DNA of 21,585 nucleotides from Thiotrichaceae bacterium (lineage in GTDB: Bacteria; Pseudomonadota; Gammaproteobacteria; Thiotrichales; Thiotrichaceae): NCBI GenBank assembly GCA_024762625.1, contig JANTHA010000005.1:1-21585 (forward strand), given 5' to 3'. Position numbers and translations under genes: made by a program. Position 1 is the stretch's first letter. Each line of letters begins with the position of its first letter. Positions 1 to 7,451 of the stretch are shown piece by piece. Under the pieces are notes generated by a model that worked only from the letters and a program-made list of their open reading frames with translations, was not told where the DNA came from and did no database searches.

Positions 1-1
1 G

Positions 2-631
2 TTCGGCAAGTTCTACACCCGGGCAGTCCAGCTAAATGAGCAGATCGCCAAGGTCAATAAGGATAACCAGCTAAATATTCGTGGCGTACAGGATGACCTG
101 GTTAAGGGCATAGATCAAGCGCGACGACTTCTGAATGCACCAAAAGAGAATAAAAGAAAAAAAAGTCGTAAAAATAATCGTAAAAAACAATCTATCAAAC
201 TTAAAAATAACCAGGCACCCGAGATAATGCCTTTTAGTATCGAGGCTGTAAACACACTGCTTGAATTTTTAGGCGCAAGGGATAAAGCACTGGCCATGGA
301 AGTACGCAAGCTACAGGAAAATATCCGCATAGCCGCGCAACGTCATGAAGAAGTTATTTATTACCTCAAGGATAACCCCGATCTGCAACTACCCCTGCAA
401 AAGGTGTTGAGCGGCTGGAAAGCGCTGCAAGGCAATGACCAAAAAGCGCTGAACCTGATTCTGTACGCGCTGGAAGCCGACTACCTGGCACAAAAACTGG
501 GATTATCCAGGGCGAATCCGGCAATGAAAGCGCTACACAAACAATTCAAATCAAGAATTCCCGCGATTGTCAATCAGGCAAGAAAACAACGCGAAGCGCT
601 GGAAAGAAGCTATAGTATTAAAAACAAGTAA
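2..631 (+). CDS. Unrecognised Lys-rich protein, 5' end missing
   Basis: The frame is open from the first complete codon at position 2 to a TAA at 629-631, so this is the C-terminal 209 residues of a gene that begins outside the window. The visible part starts with a helical stretch (FGKFYTRAVQLNEQIAKVN). A strongly basic, low-complexity linker follows at about residues 49-70 of the fragment, rich in Lys, Arg and Asn. A predicted all-helical domain of about 130 residues ends in a charged tail. No transmembrane segment, Cys motif or catalytic signature is visible. The internal ATG at 227 lies inside the continuous frame and is unlikely to be the real start. I do not recognise the family. The basic linker could contact nucleic acid, but that is only inference. 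Confidence 0.7.
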   Translation, partial: FGKFYTRAVQLNEQIAKVNKDNQLNIRGVQDDLVKGIDQARRLLNAPKENKRKKSRKNNRKKQSIKLKNNQAPEIMPFSIEAVNTLLEFLGARDKALAMEVRKLQENIRIAAQRHEEVIYYLKDNPDLQLPLQKVLSGWKALQGNDQKALNLILYALEADYLAQKLGLSRANPAMKALHKQFKSRIPAIVNQARKQREALERSYSIKNK

Positions 632-1116
632 TTTATTGCAGTAAAGTATAGTTGAGCTTGTGATGGTAAGTACAAAGGCAAATATGCAGTTAATGTCAGT
701 CAGATGACAGTAAAAAAATATCAACAAAGACATAATTCGCCTATATTTTAACGAGATGACGCATTCGGTCTTGAGACATTGAACCTAAATTCCTTAGTTG
801 AACGCTACGATGGCTAAAAAGCTTATGAATTATCATTTATATAAGCAAATTATTAATCTCCCTCTCAGGGTGAAATCGCTTCAGGCTGGATTGCACAACT
901 GTGATGGCGCATATCTGCGTTCTAACTGCTTGAAAGGGAATAACCATTCCGCGCAGTTACGCCTTGACCTGCACCACCACAGCCGCGCACTCAAGCCTGC
1001 TCAACTGAGGATTTTAGGTTGAAATATCCCCTGACCGACCGAATGTTAGCGGCTATTGTTAGCAACTATCGCAAGTAAACAACATCCATAAAAACAGAGT
1101 TTAAGGAACCCAAACT
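632..1116. other. 485-bp non-coding interval before clpB, with small hairpins
   Basis: No convincing gene is present; a 74-codon frame at 798-1022 has no ribosome site or recognisable protein. Several hairpins can be drawn. TAACTGC (923-929) pairs with GCAGTTA (953-959) around an inner GGAAT/ATTCC pair with loop AACC. GGCG (906-909) can pair with CGCC (960-963). CGCA/TGCG occurs at 908-919, which competes with the GGCG pairing. TGTCA-N6-TGACA lies near 695-711. I looked for a sigma32 promoter (CTTGAA with CCCCAT) for clpB and found none that fits. A weak TTGAAA at 1019-1024 has no good partner at -10. Confidence 0.4.
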
Positions 1117-3696
1117 ATGAGAACAGACAAACTTACCAGCAAATTTCAACTGGCGTTGCAAGATGCGCAATCGCTGGCGCTAGGTAAAGACCACCAGTTT
1201 ATTGAACCCGTGCATCTGATGATCGCTTTGCTGGATCAGGAAGGTGGCAGCACACGCAGCCTGTTGATGCAGGCCGGCGCGAACGTTAATCTGATACGCT
1301 CGCAACTCGGTGAAGCGCTCGACCGCCTGCCCTCGGTCTCCGGCGGCGACGTGGGCGATGTGCATATTTCCAACGACTTATCGCGTCTATTGAATGTCAC
1401 CGACAAGCTCGCGCAAAAACGCAATGATCAGTACATTTCGTCAGAACTATTCGTGCTTGCCGTGCTGGAAGACAAGGGCGAGGTAGGCGATATTTTACGC
1501 AATAACGGCGCAACCAAAGAAGCCGTTGAAAAAGCCATCGAATCCATGCGTGGAGGACAAACCGTGGATGACCCAAATGCAGAAGACCAGCGCGAAGCGC
1601 TCAAAAAATACACCATTGACCTGACCGAACGCGCCGAACAGGGCAAGATTGATCCGATTATCGGACGCGATGAAGAAATCCGCCGCATGGTGCAAATACT
1701 GCAACGGCGCACCAAGAACAACCCGGTTATCATCGGCGAACCCGGTGTGGGTAAAACAGCGCTGGTCGAAGGCTTGGCGCAACGCATCGTCAACGGTGAA
1801 GTGCCTGATAGCGTCAAGGGAAAACGCTTGTTGTCGCTTGATCTCGCGGCTTTGCTGGCGGGCGCAAAATTCCGGGGCGAATTTGAAGAACGCTTAAAGG
1901 CAGTACTCAATGATGTCGCCAAATCCGAAGGCAACATCATCATGTTCATTGATGAAATTCACACCATGGTGGGCGCAGGCGCTTCGGAAGGCGCAATGGA
2001 TGCGGGCAACATGCTCAAACCCGCGTTGGCGCGCGGCGAACTGCACTGCGTAGGCGCAACCACACTGGATGAATACAAAAAATACATCGAAAAGGACGCC
2101 GCACTGGAGCGTCGTTTCCAGAAAATTATCGTGGACGAACCTACCGTTGAAGACACCATTGCGATTCTGCGCGGCCTGAAAGAACGCTACGAAGCGCATC
2201 ATGGCGTGGAAATTACGGATCCAGCCATCGTTGCAGCGGCGACATTATCACATCGCTATATCACGGACAGGCAATTGCCGGACAAGGCGATCGACCTGAT
2301 TGACGAGGCCGCATCGCGCATTCGTCTGGAAATAGACTCCAAGCCTGAAGCGATGGATAAACTGGAGCGTAAGCTGATCCAGTACAAAATCGAGCGCGAG
2401 GCGTTGAAAAAGGAATCCGACGAGGCGTCCAAAAAACGTCTGGAAGAACTGGAAGAAAGAATCGCCGAACTGGAAAAAGAATATTCCGACCTGGAAGAAA
2501 TCTGGAAATCGGAAAAGGCCGCTGTACAGGGCACGGCGCATATCAAGGAAGAACTGGATCAGGCGCGTATTGAGCTGGAAACAGCACACCGCGCCGGTGA
2601 TTTACAACGCATGTCCGAGTTGCAATACGGCCGCATTCCGGAACTTGAAAAACAACTGGAAGAAGCCAGCAAGGCCGACACCAAAGAAGAATTCCAGTTA
2701 TTGCGCAACAAGGTGACTGAAAACGAAATTGCCGAAATAGTAGCCAACTGGACCGGCATTCCGGTTTCCAAAATGCTCGAAGGCGAACGCGAAAAACTAT
2801 TACGCATGGAAGATGAATTGCGCAAGCAGGTTATTGGGCAGGATGAAGCTGTTATTGCGGTTTCTAACGCCATCCGCCGCTCGCGCGCCGGTTTATCCGA
2901 TCCAAACCGGCCCAATGGCTCCTTCCTGTTCCTTGGCCCAACCGGTGTCGGCAAGACCGAACTGACCAAGGCGCTCGCGACCTTCCTGTTCGATACGCCT
3001 GATGCGATGGTGCGTATTGATATGTCCGAGTTCATGGAGAAGCACTCCGTAGCGCGTTTGATCGGCGCCCCTCCAGGCTATGTCGGCTATGAAGAAGGCG
3101 GCTATCTGACCGAACTGGTGCGCCGCAAGCCCTACTCCGTGGTGCTCATGGATGAGGTCGAAAAAGCGCATCCGGATGTGTTTAACATTCTGCTGCAAGT
3201 GCTGGATGATGGTCGCCTCACCGATGGGCAGGGACGCACCGTAGACTTTAAAAATACGGTTATCGTAATGACCTCCAACCTCGGTTCGGACATGATCCAG
3301 TCCATGGCGGGCGGTCAGTATGAAGATATGAAAGCGGCGGTGATGGAAATCGTCGGCGGACATTTCCGCCCCGAATTCATTAACCGTATTGACGACAGCG
3401 TGGTCTTCAGACCTCTCGGCAAGAAAGAAATACGTCAGATCGCGGCAATTCAGTTAAGACACCTTAACGAGCGTCTGGCTGATACCGAAATGACGCTGGA
3501 ATTCTCCGATGCTGCGCTTGACCTGCTGGGCGAAGAAGGTTTCGATCCTGTCTATGGCGCACGTCCATTGAAGCGCGCCATCCAGTCAGAAATCGAGAAT
3601 CCTCTGGCGCAAAAGATACTCGCAGGCGAATATGCAAGCGGGGATCATATCTACATTGACGCGCAAGAAGGTAGATTTACCTTTAGCAAAAAGTAA
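1117..3696 (+). CDS. clpB: ATP-dependent chaperone ClpB (protein disaggregase)
   Basis: Hsp100/Clp family AAA+ hexamer that pulls polypeptides out of aggregates in the cytoplasm, working with DnaK-DnaJ-GrpE. At 859 residues it has the usual ClpB length. Order of domains: N-terminal Clp repeats (about 1-145); AAA-1 with Walker A GEPGVGKT at residue 207 and Walker B IDEIHT near 277; a long charged coiled-coil middle domain (about 405-525), which separates ClpB from ClpA; AAA-2 with Walker A GPTGVGKT at residue 607 and the [11 protein letters not shown]alker B; a C-terminal small domain with [10 protein letters not shown]. No ClpP-binding loop is expected or seen. The ATG at 1117 is preceded by AAGGAA eight bases upstream. 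It is transcribed alone and is followed by a strong terminator. Confidence 0.98.
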   Translation: MRTDKLTSKFQLALQDAQSLALGKDHQFIEPVHLMIALLDQEGGSTRSLLMQAGANVNLIRSQLGEALDRLPSVSGGDVGDVHISNDLSRLLNVTDKLAQKRNDQYISSELFVLAVLEDKGEVGDILRNNGATKEAVEKAIESMRGGQTVDDPNAEDQREALKKYTIDLTERAEQGKIDPIIGRDEEIRRMVQILQRRTKNNPVIIGEPGVGKTALVEGLAQRIVNGEVPDSVKGKRLLSLDLAALLAGAKFRGEFEERLKAVLNDVAKSEGNIIMFIDEIHTMVGAGASEGAMDAGNMLKPALARGELHCVGATTLDEYKKYIEKDAALERRFQKIIVDEPTVEDTIAILRGLKERYEAHHGVEITDPAIVAAATLSHRYITDRQLPDKAIDLIDEAASRIRLEIDSKPEAMDKLERKLIQYKIEREALKKESDEASKKRLEELEERIAELEKEYSDLEEIWKSEKAAVQGTAHIKEELDQARIELETAHRAGDLQRMSELQYGRIPELEKQLEEASKADTKEEFQLLRNKVTENEIAEIVANWTGIPVSKMLEGEREKLLRMEDELRKQVIGQDEAVIAVSNAIRRSRAGLSDPNRPNGSFLFLGPTGVGKTELTKALATFLFDTPDAMVRIDMSEFMEKHSVARLIGAPPGYVGYEEGGYLTELVRRKPYSVVLMDEVEKAHPDVFNILLQVLDDGRLTDGQGRTVDFKNTVIVMTSNLGSDMIQSMAGGQYEDMKAAVMEIVGGHFRPEFINRIDDSVVFRPLGKKEIRQIAAIQLRHLNERLADTEMTLEFSDAALDLLGEEGFDPVYGARPLKRAIQSEIENPLAQKILAGEYASGDHIYIDAQEGRFTFSKK

Positions 3697-3720
3697 TACG
3701 GTCTTGAACCCGTAAAATCA

Positions 3721-3758
3721 AAGCGCCATTCCGGCCTGACCGGGATGGCGCTTTTTTT
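3721..3758 (+). terminator. Rho-independent terminator of clpB
   Basis: AGCGCCATTCCGG (3722-3734), loop CCTGA, CCGGGATGGCGCT (3740-3752), giving a 13-bp GC-rich stem with one mismatch or wobble, followed directly by a run of T to 3758. It starts 24 bases after the clpB stop codon. Confidence 0.93.
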
Positions 3759-3811
3759 GTATCCAGCGAGAAAGGGTCGCATCTGCATTGATCATACGGT
3801 AAGCTACCGGC

Positions 3812-4513
3812 ATGTATCATATCCAGCTAAAACAGGCGTGGCAGGGCGTCGCCAACTGCAGCCAGTGCGCCATACGAAATTCCGTTTTATTTGCCGGTCT
3901 GGACGAAAAAGATTTTGAGATGCTGCATAAGCCGATTGACCAGTTCGAATTGAAAGCAGGCAGTAGGATTTACGGCGCGGGAGACAAGGCGGAATACATG
4001 TACACCATCCGCAGCGGCCTGGTTAAACTGGTGCAGTATCTGCCCGACGGCACTCAGCGCATCGTCCGTTTATTACGCACCTCGGACGTGATTGGCCTGG
4101 AAGCGGTGCTTGACCCGGTCTATAAGCACGACGCCATTACGCTGCATACCACCGAAGTTTGCCGCTATCCGTCAAGCGCCGCTCAAGAGCTGTCCGAAGC
4201 AAACCCGGAATTACACAAAGAACTGATGAAACGCTGGCAACGCGCTCTGGATGAAGCGGACGCGTGGGTCACCGAATTATCCACAGGCCCCTCAAAACAG
4301 CGCGTCTCGCGTTTATTGCTAATGCTTGCAAAAGGCAATCCGGCCAATACCTGCACCCTGTTCAGCCGCGAAGATATGGGCGCAATGCTCGGCATTACCA
4401 CTGAAACAGCCAGCCGCACCATCGCTGAATTCAAGCGACAGCGGCTCATAGTAGAAACCGCGCCCAATGTATTCCTGATAGATGCGCCCAGGCTGGAAGA
4501 TATCAGCTACTAA
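3812..4513 (+). CDS. Crp/Fnr-family transcriptional regulator, FNR-like
   Basis: A 233-residue DNA-binding regulator. Residues about 25-145 form the cyclic-nucleotide-binding-type beta barrel (GSRIYGAGDKAEYMYTIRSG). A long dimerisation helix follows (about 125-158), then a winged helix with the helix-turn-helix SREDMGAMLGITTETASRTI (185-204). The recognition helix carries E198-T-A-S201-R202, the E..SR pattern with which FNR reads TTGAT half-sites. Cysteines C16 and C19 (CSQC) and C117 (VCRYP) line up with FNR C20, C23 and C122, but the position of FNR C29 is Val25, so only three of four [4Fe-4S] ligands are present. C181 is elsewhere. A small inverted repeat CGGTA-AGC-TACCG (3797-3809) lies just before the ATG; the ribosome site is weak. 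It may sense redox state or another signal; its targets are unknown. Confidence 0.9.
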   Translation: MYHIQLKQAWQGVANCSQCAIRNSVLFAGLDEKDFEMLHKPIDQFELKAGSRIYGAGDKAEYMYTIRSGLVKLVQYLPDGTQRIVRLLRTSDVIGLEAVLDPVYKHDAITLHTTEVCRYPSSAAQELSEANPELHKELMKRWQRALDEADAWVTELSTGPSKQRVSRLLLMLAKGNPANTCTLFSREDMGAMLGITTETASRTIAEFKRQRLIVETAPNVFLIDAPRLEDISY

Positions 4514-4516
4514 GTA

Positions 4517-5023
4517 TTAGAGCTGTTTGGCAACCCTTATCATCTCTTTCCACCAGACAAGCTGGTAGCGGTTATTATTCCTGAAAATTAAAACCATTGA
4601 CCTGGAGTCCAGATTTTTAAGAATATAAATATCATTCGCACCGTTTTTCAAGTTATTAATAAAGGACGCTTTGGGACTATCATCCTTGAACGATTTAAGA
4701 AATGCTTTTTTTACATCGTTATAATAACTGGATTTCGCCAAGGGCATAAAGCGCTTGTCATTTGCTTCTATTTTTTTTAACGCCTGCAGATTAAAGCCAT
4801 TATCTTCAGATTCTACCGTGGTCGGTTTTTTAATCCCCCCAATAATCCAATTTACATTAAACTTATCGCTTAATGGATAAATGTTCTTCTCAATTGCCTG
4901 ATAATTTTTGGCGGTTACTTTGATCTCTATCTCTTTTAACAAGCCCTTGATCGTTGAATCATCTGCATACAGATTGATACTCCATAAAACCAGAACGATG
5001 ATGGCGACTATTTTTCTTGTCAT
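4517..5023 (-). CDS. Small exported protein of unknown function
   Basis: 168 residues beginning with a classic Sec signal peptide: two basic residues, a hydrophobic core IVAIIVLVLW, and a probable cut after LYA near residue 21. The mature part is about 147 residues, soluble, mixed charge and free of Cys, so it is probably periplasmic. The C-terminal part (IYILKNLDSRSMVLIF, RYQLVWWKEM) reads as beta strands of the kind seen in small NTF2-like domains, but I cannot assign a family. AGGGTG lies about 8 bases before the ATG. The gene is visibly richer in A and T than its neighbours. It converges on the Crp/Fnr gene with only three bases between stop codons, so their transcripts must overlap. Confidence 0.75.
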   Translation of the reverse strand: MTRKIVAIIVLVLWSINLYADDSTIKGLLKEIEIKVTAKNYQAIEKNIYPLSDKFNVNWIIGGIKKPTTVESEDNGFNLQALKKIEANDKRFMPLAKSSYYNDVKKAFLKSFKDDSPKASFINNLKNGANDIYILKNLDSRSMVLIFRNNNRYQLVWWKEMIRVAKQL

Positions 5024-5199
5024 GCTCTTACACCCTTTTGTTTCTATTAAAGCGACAGTATCTTCCTTTTTCAGGATTTCACATTGATATTAAGCAAGCT
5101 TTTACTTTCTAAAATGCAGTTGTGTATTTTTTGGCTTTTTCATGGATTCCTCCTGAGTGTGCAAAGCGACTATGCGTATCAATATGCAGAGGTTTCAAA

Positions 5200-5252
5200 A
5201 AAGGTTCCCTTTAATTTTAATTTTAAAAAAAATGTAGAAAACGGGAACCTTT
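5200..5252. repeat. Perfect 10-bp inverted repeat with AT-rich loop
   Basis: AAAGGTTCCC (5200-5209) and GGGAACCTTT (5243-5252) are exact reverse complements separated by 33 bases of almost pure A+T. The right arm contains GGAAC (5244-5248), the -35 core of many ECF sigma promoters, and an ECF-type sigma gene lies 1.3 kb downstream. It could be an RNA hairpin, a dyad operator or part of an ECF promoter; no clear -10 partner is visible. Confidence 0.6.
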
Positions 5253-5313
5253 CCTTTGTCCCCTGCATCCTGGGGCTGAACAAACAAAAAACATGAGTTT
5301 ATTCTCCACAATT

Positions 5314-5339
5314 TACTTCAACCCAGTACTTCAACCCAA
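5314..5339 (+). repeat. Tandem 13-bp direct repeat in the ferritin-like gene leader
   Basis: TACTTCAACCCAG followed directly by TACTTCAACCCAA (12 of 13 identical), ending only a few bases before the ribosome binding site of the gene that starts at 5357. Confidence 0.85.
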
Positions 5340-5356
5340 AAACAAAGGAAAAAACA

Positions 5357-5971
5357 ATGTCATCACAAACAAATCAAAAACAAGCTTCTTTATTTACAGA
5401 GACACTACTTCAATCCAGACGTAACTTTTTAAGAAAAGCGGGCGCTTCAACATTCTCAGCGACTACCGTTGCTTTATTGGCCGGGTGCTCGACCAAACTC
5501 GCAATGGCGGATTCTGGCTCCAGCGCCAATGCGAGCGTGAAACAGGATATCCGTATTTTAAACACTGCGATTGGCGCAGAACACGAAGCTGTTGCAGCCT
5601 ATCAACTGGGCGCGGAGAGCGGTCTGCTTGTCCCGGATGTGCTAAAAGTGGCGGTAAAGTTTCAGGGACATCACAAAGAACATATTGATGCATTATCAGC
5701 TGCTGTTACAAAACTGGGAGGTCACGCCGCTGCAGCAAAACCAAAATACAACTTCCCTGTTAGCAAATTGAAAAAGCAGAAAGATGTGCTTGAGTTTGCG
5801 GCGGGTCTGGAACGAGGCGCCGTAAGCGCTTATGTTGGCGCAATACCAGTATTTGATAATCGTGATTTGTCAGCCGCTGCAGCAAGTATTCTTGCTGACG
5901 AAGCAATGCACTGGGCAGTTTTACGAAATGCTTTAGGTCTTGATCCTGTACCAGAGGCTTTTTATTCATAA
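5357..5971 (+). CDS. Tat-exported ferritin-like domain protein
   Basis: 204 residues. The N-terminus has a twin-arginine signal (SRRNFLRK, R21-R22) followed by a hydrophobic segment ending LLAGC (C44), which also fits a lipoprotein box, so the mature protein may be lipid-anchored in the periplasm. The rest is a four-helix ferritin-like fold with likely di-metal ligands spread over the helices: E75/H76 in AIGAEHEAVAAY, H105/H106/E108/H109 in GHHKEHIDAL, E152 in AAGLERGAVSAY, and E182/H185 in ADEAMHW. This is the pattern of the DUF4439/ferritin_2-type families. Known relatives store or oxidise iron or protect against oxidants; the substrate here is unknown. AAAGGA lies 8 bases before the ATG. 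It shares its direction with the cytochrome c and sigma-factor genes that follow and probably belongs to one stress or iron regulon with them. Confidence 0.88.
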   Translation: MSSQTNQKQASLFTETLLQSRRNFLRKAGASTFSATTVALLAGCSTKLAMADSGSSANASVKQDIRILNTAIGAEHEAVAAYQLGAESGLLVPDVLKVAVKFQGHHKEHIDALSAAVTKLGGHAAAAKPKYNFPVSKLKKQKDVLEFAAGLERGAVSAYVGAIPVFDNRDLSAAAASILADEAMHWAVLRNALGLDPVPEAFYS

Positions 5972-5998
5972 ATACATTTGCAGTTTGGAATAAAAGCT

Positions 5999-6045
5999 AA
6001 AGGATGGCGGATAAAGAGGAATGCGCTCGCAGTCCGCCACCCTTT
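5999..6045. repeat. 13-bp imperfect hairpin between ferritin-like and cytochrome genes
   Basis: AAAGGATGGCGGA (5999-6011) pairs with TCCGCCACCCTTT (6033-6045) with one mismatch. The loop contains a second small stem TGCG-CT-CGCA (6022-6031). No T run follows, so it is a poor intrinsic terminator. It may set the ratio of upstream to downstream transcript or protect an RNA end. Confidence 0.6.
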
Positions 6046-6086
6046 AAAAACTTATTAGCAGGCTATCCAGCCATACAAACGAAGAG

Positions 6087-6530
6087 ATGATGATGACCCC
6101 TTCAAAACAAAATGTACTGATAAAACTACGCCATCTAAAGCCATCACCGACATCCATGGTACTATCGGCCACTCTCCTTTCTTGCCTTGTTTTGTTAACT
6201 AATACAGCGCATGCAGGCGACCCACTGACGGGCAAGGATATTTATAATCGTTGCATCGGCTGTCATTCTTTTGCTGACAACCGAACCGGGCCCAGGCATT
6301 GTAATTTATTCGGACGTAAAGCAGGAACAGTGCAAGGCTTTGACTATTCTGACGCAATGCGTAATAGCAAAATTGTGTGGAATGAGACAACACTTGACGC
6401 TTTCCTTAAAGCGCCATTACAAAATATTCCAGGGACAATTATGGGCTATGCAGGGGTCAAGAATGACAGGGAGCGTGCTGACTTGATTGCTTATTTGAAA
6501 CAGGCATCAGGATCATCTGAATGCAAATGA
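6087..6530 (+). CDS. Exported monoheme class I cytochrome c
   Basis: 147 residues with a long signal peptide: hydrophobic segment at about 24-38 and a likely cut after AHA (residue 43). The mature protein is about 104 residues. Heme attachment is C56-I-G-C59-H60. The sixth iron ligand is probably M119 in GTIMGYAG. The GP..NLFGRKAG element (68-80) and the closing DLIAYLK helix are typical of cytochrome c2/c550-like electron carriers. An extra Cys occurs at 72 and another near the C-terminus. Three ATG codons stand in tandem at 6087-6095; GAAGAG directly before the first is better spaced for the second or third. It presumably passes electrons in the periplasm, perhaps to or from the ferritin-like protein encoded next to it. 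Confidence 0.93.
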   Translation: MMMTPSKQNVLIKLRHLKPSPTSMVLSATLLSCLVLLTNTAHAGDPLTGKDIYNRCIGCHSFADNRTGPRHCNLFGRKAGTVQGFDYSDAMRNSKIVWNETTLDAFLKAPLQNIPGTIMGYAGVKNDRERADLIAYLKQASGSSECK

Positions 6531-6534
6531 ACAT

Positions 6535-6558
6535 GCGACTTGATTAGCGACTTGATTA
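6535..6558 (+). repeat. Tandem 12-bp direct repeat upstream of the sigma gene
   Basis: GCGACTTGATTA occurs twice without a gap (6535-6546 and 6547-6558), starting 4 bases after the cytochrome stop codon and ending 25 bases before the sigma-factor ATG. The first 10 bases recur at 7370-7379, before the phosphofructokinase gene. The repeat contains TTGAT, which is both a -35-like element and an FNR-type half-site. Confidence 0.9.
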
Positions 6559-6583
6559 ATAACAACAACAGGAATATTTATTA

Positions 6584-7306
6584 ATGTTAGAAATAACAAA
6601 ACCTCAAACCATGCATGTCAGGAATGTTGTTGCTCCTTCTGTCGAAGTATCTGATGAAGACATCATAAAACGGATAAAAAAAGGAGATATCAATGCCTAT
6701 GGCAGTATTATGCGGCGCTATAATCAACGCATATACCGTATTGCCCGAAGTATAGTAAGCGATGATGCTGCTGCCATGGATATTGTTCAAGAAGCCCATA
6801 TCAAGGCGTATACCAAGCTTGAAAATTTTCAAGAATCAGGCAGTTTTATAGCCTGGTTAGTCAGCATTACCCGCAATGAAGCCTTGATGTATTTGCGTAA
6901 GCATAAAAGAGAGGTGTCTATGCCAGATGATGAAATGGAGATCGTTAGGCAAGCAAAGCAAGATAGTCCGCCAATGAACAATAAAGGCCTTCCTGATCGA
7001 TTTCTGGAGAATAAACAATTACAAAAACTGATTGACCAGAATATTGATGCCTTACCAGAGAACTTTCGAACCGTTTTTATTTTACGCGCCATTGAGCAGT
7101 TTAGTGTTAAAGAAACAGCAAAAATACTGGAAATCAATCAGATAACCGTTAAAACCCGTTATTTCAGGGCCAGACGTTTACTGCGAGGACAGATTCAGAC
7201 CTACCTCGATGCGGCGGGCATGAAAATCTATGAGTTCGGTGGTGATCATTGCGATATAATTGTGAAGAATGTGATGAATTATATACACAAACTGGCGGAA
7301 CGATAA
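6584..7306 (+). CDS. RNA polymerase sigma factor, ECF type (sigma-70 family)
   Basis: 240 residues. Region sigma-2 spans about 34-108 (DAAAMDIVQEAHIKAYTKL, then FIAWLVSITRNEALMYLRK). A charged linker follows, then sigma-4 at about 165-205 (LPENFRTVFILRAIEQFSVK, KETAKILEINQITVKTRYFR). There is no sigma-3. About 30 residues extend past sigma-4, ending in FGGDHCDIIVKNVMNYI with C223. Such a tail is longer than in minimal ECF factors. AGGAA lies 9 bases before the ATG. No anti-sigma gene is adjacent: the next gene is a phosphofructokinase, and the genes upstream encode the cytochrome and ferritin-like protein. Control may therefore act through the leader repeats, the C-terminal tail or the exported neighbours. 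It probably directs transcription of its own cluster; that is inference. Confidence 0.92.
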   Translation: MLEITKPQTMHVRNVVAPSVEVSDEDIIKRIKKGDINAYGSIMRRYNQRIYRIARSIVSDDAAAMDIVQEAHIKAYTKLENFQESGSFIAWLVSITRNEALMYLRKHKREVSMPDDEMEIVRQAKQDSPPMNNKGLPDRFLENKQLQKLIDQNIDALPENFRTVFILRAIEQFSVKETAKILEINQITVKTRYFRARRLLRGQIQTYLDAAGMKIYEFGGDHCDIIVKNVMNYIHKLAER

Positions 7307-7369
7307 GCAGACAGTCTCGACATCTATTTATCATTATGAAGAGCCTATGAATAATGCGGTTAATTATTG

Positions 7370-7379
7370 GCGACTTGAT
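7370..7379 (+). promoter_or_regulatory. Third copy of GCGACTTGAT, upstream of the phosphofructokinase gene
   Basis: Identical over 10 bases to the tandem repeats at 6535 and 6547, and located 73 bases before the phosphofructokinase ATG. Its TTGATC could act as a -35 hexamer with GATGAT 16 bases downstream (4 of 6 matches each). Alternatively the whole decamer is a regulator site. Confidence 0.35.
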
Positions 7380-7451
7380 CTTCTGCCTTGCGCAAAGATG
7401 ATTTTTCCCATAGATTTGGAATCCTAACCCATAAAAAACAGGAACCAAACC

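Larger units (their letters stand above)
5024..5356. other. 333-bp divergent intergenic region
   Basis: It separates the exported-protein gene (leftward) from the ferritin-like gene (rightward) and so should hold promoters for both. It contains a perfect 10-bp inverted repeat (5200-5209 with 5243-5252), a possible rightward sigma70 -35 TTGATA at 5084-5089, and a tandem 13-bp repeat (5314-5339) just before the ribosome site AAAGGA of the ferritin-like gene. A 70-codon frame from a TTG at 5084 has no protein-like character and was not called. Confidence 0.5.

Noticed and set aside
798..1022. 74-codon open frame before clpB
   Set aside because: No ribosome site, no recognisable motif or membrane or signal feature; better explained as chance in a structured non-coding stretch.
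1000..1116. Sigma32 heat-shock promoter for clpB
   Set aside because: Expected from the family, but no CTTGAA/CCCCAT pair with 13-15 base spacing could be found.
1428..1949. 173-codon frame antisense to clpB, and a similar one at 2559-3035
   Set aside because: Both are complements of conserved ClpB coding sequence; the Ser/Arg-rich translations are typical shadows.
3782..3795. FNR autoregulation site before the Crp/Fnr gene
   Set aside because: TTGAT is present in CATTGATCATACGG but the second half-site ATCAA at the right spacing is missing.
5084..5296. 70-codon open frame upstream of the ferritin-like gene
   Set aside because: Starts at TTG without a ribosome site, spans the inverted repeat and has no protein-like composition.
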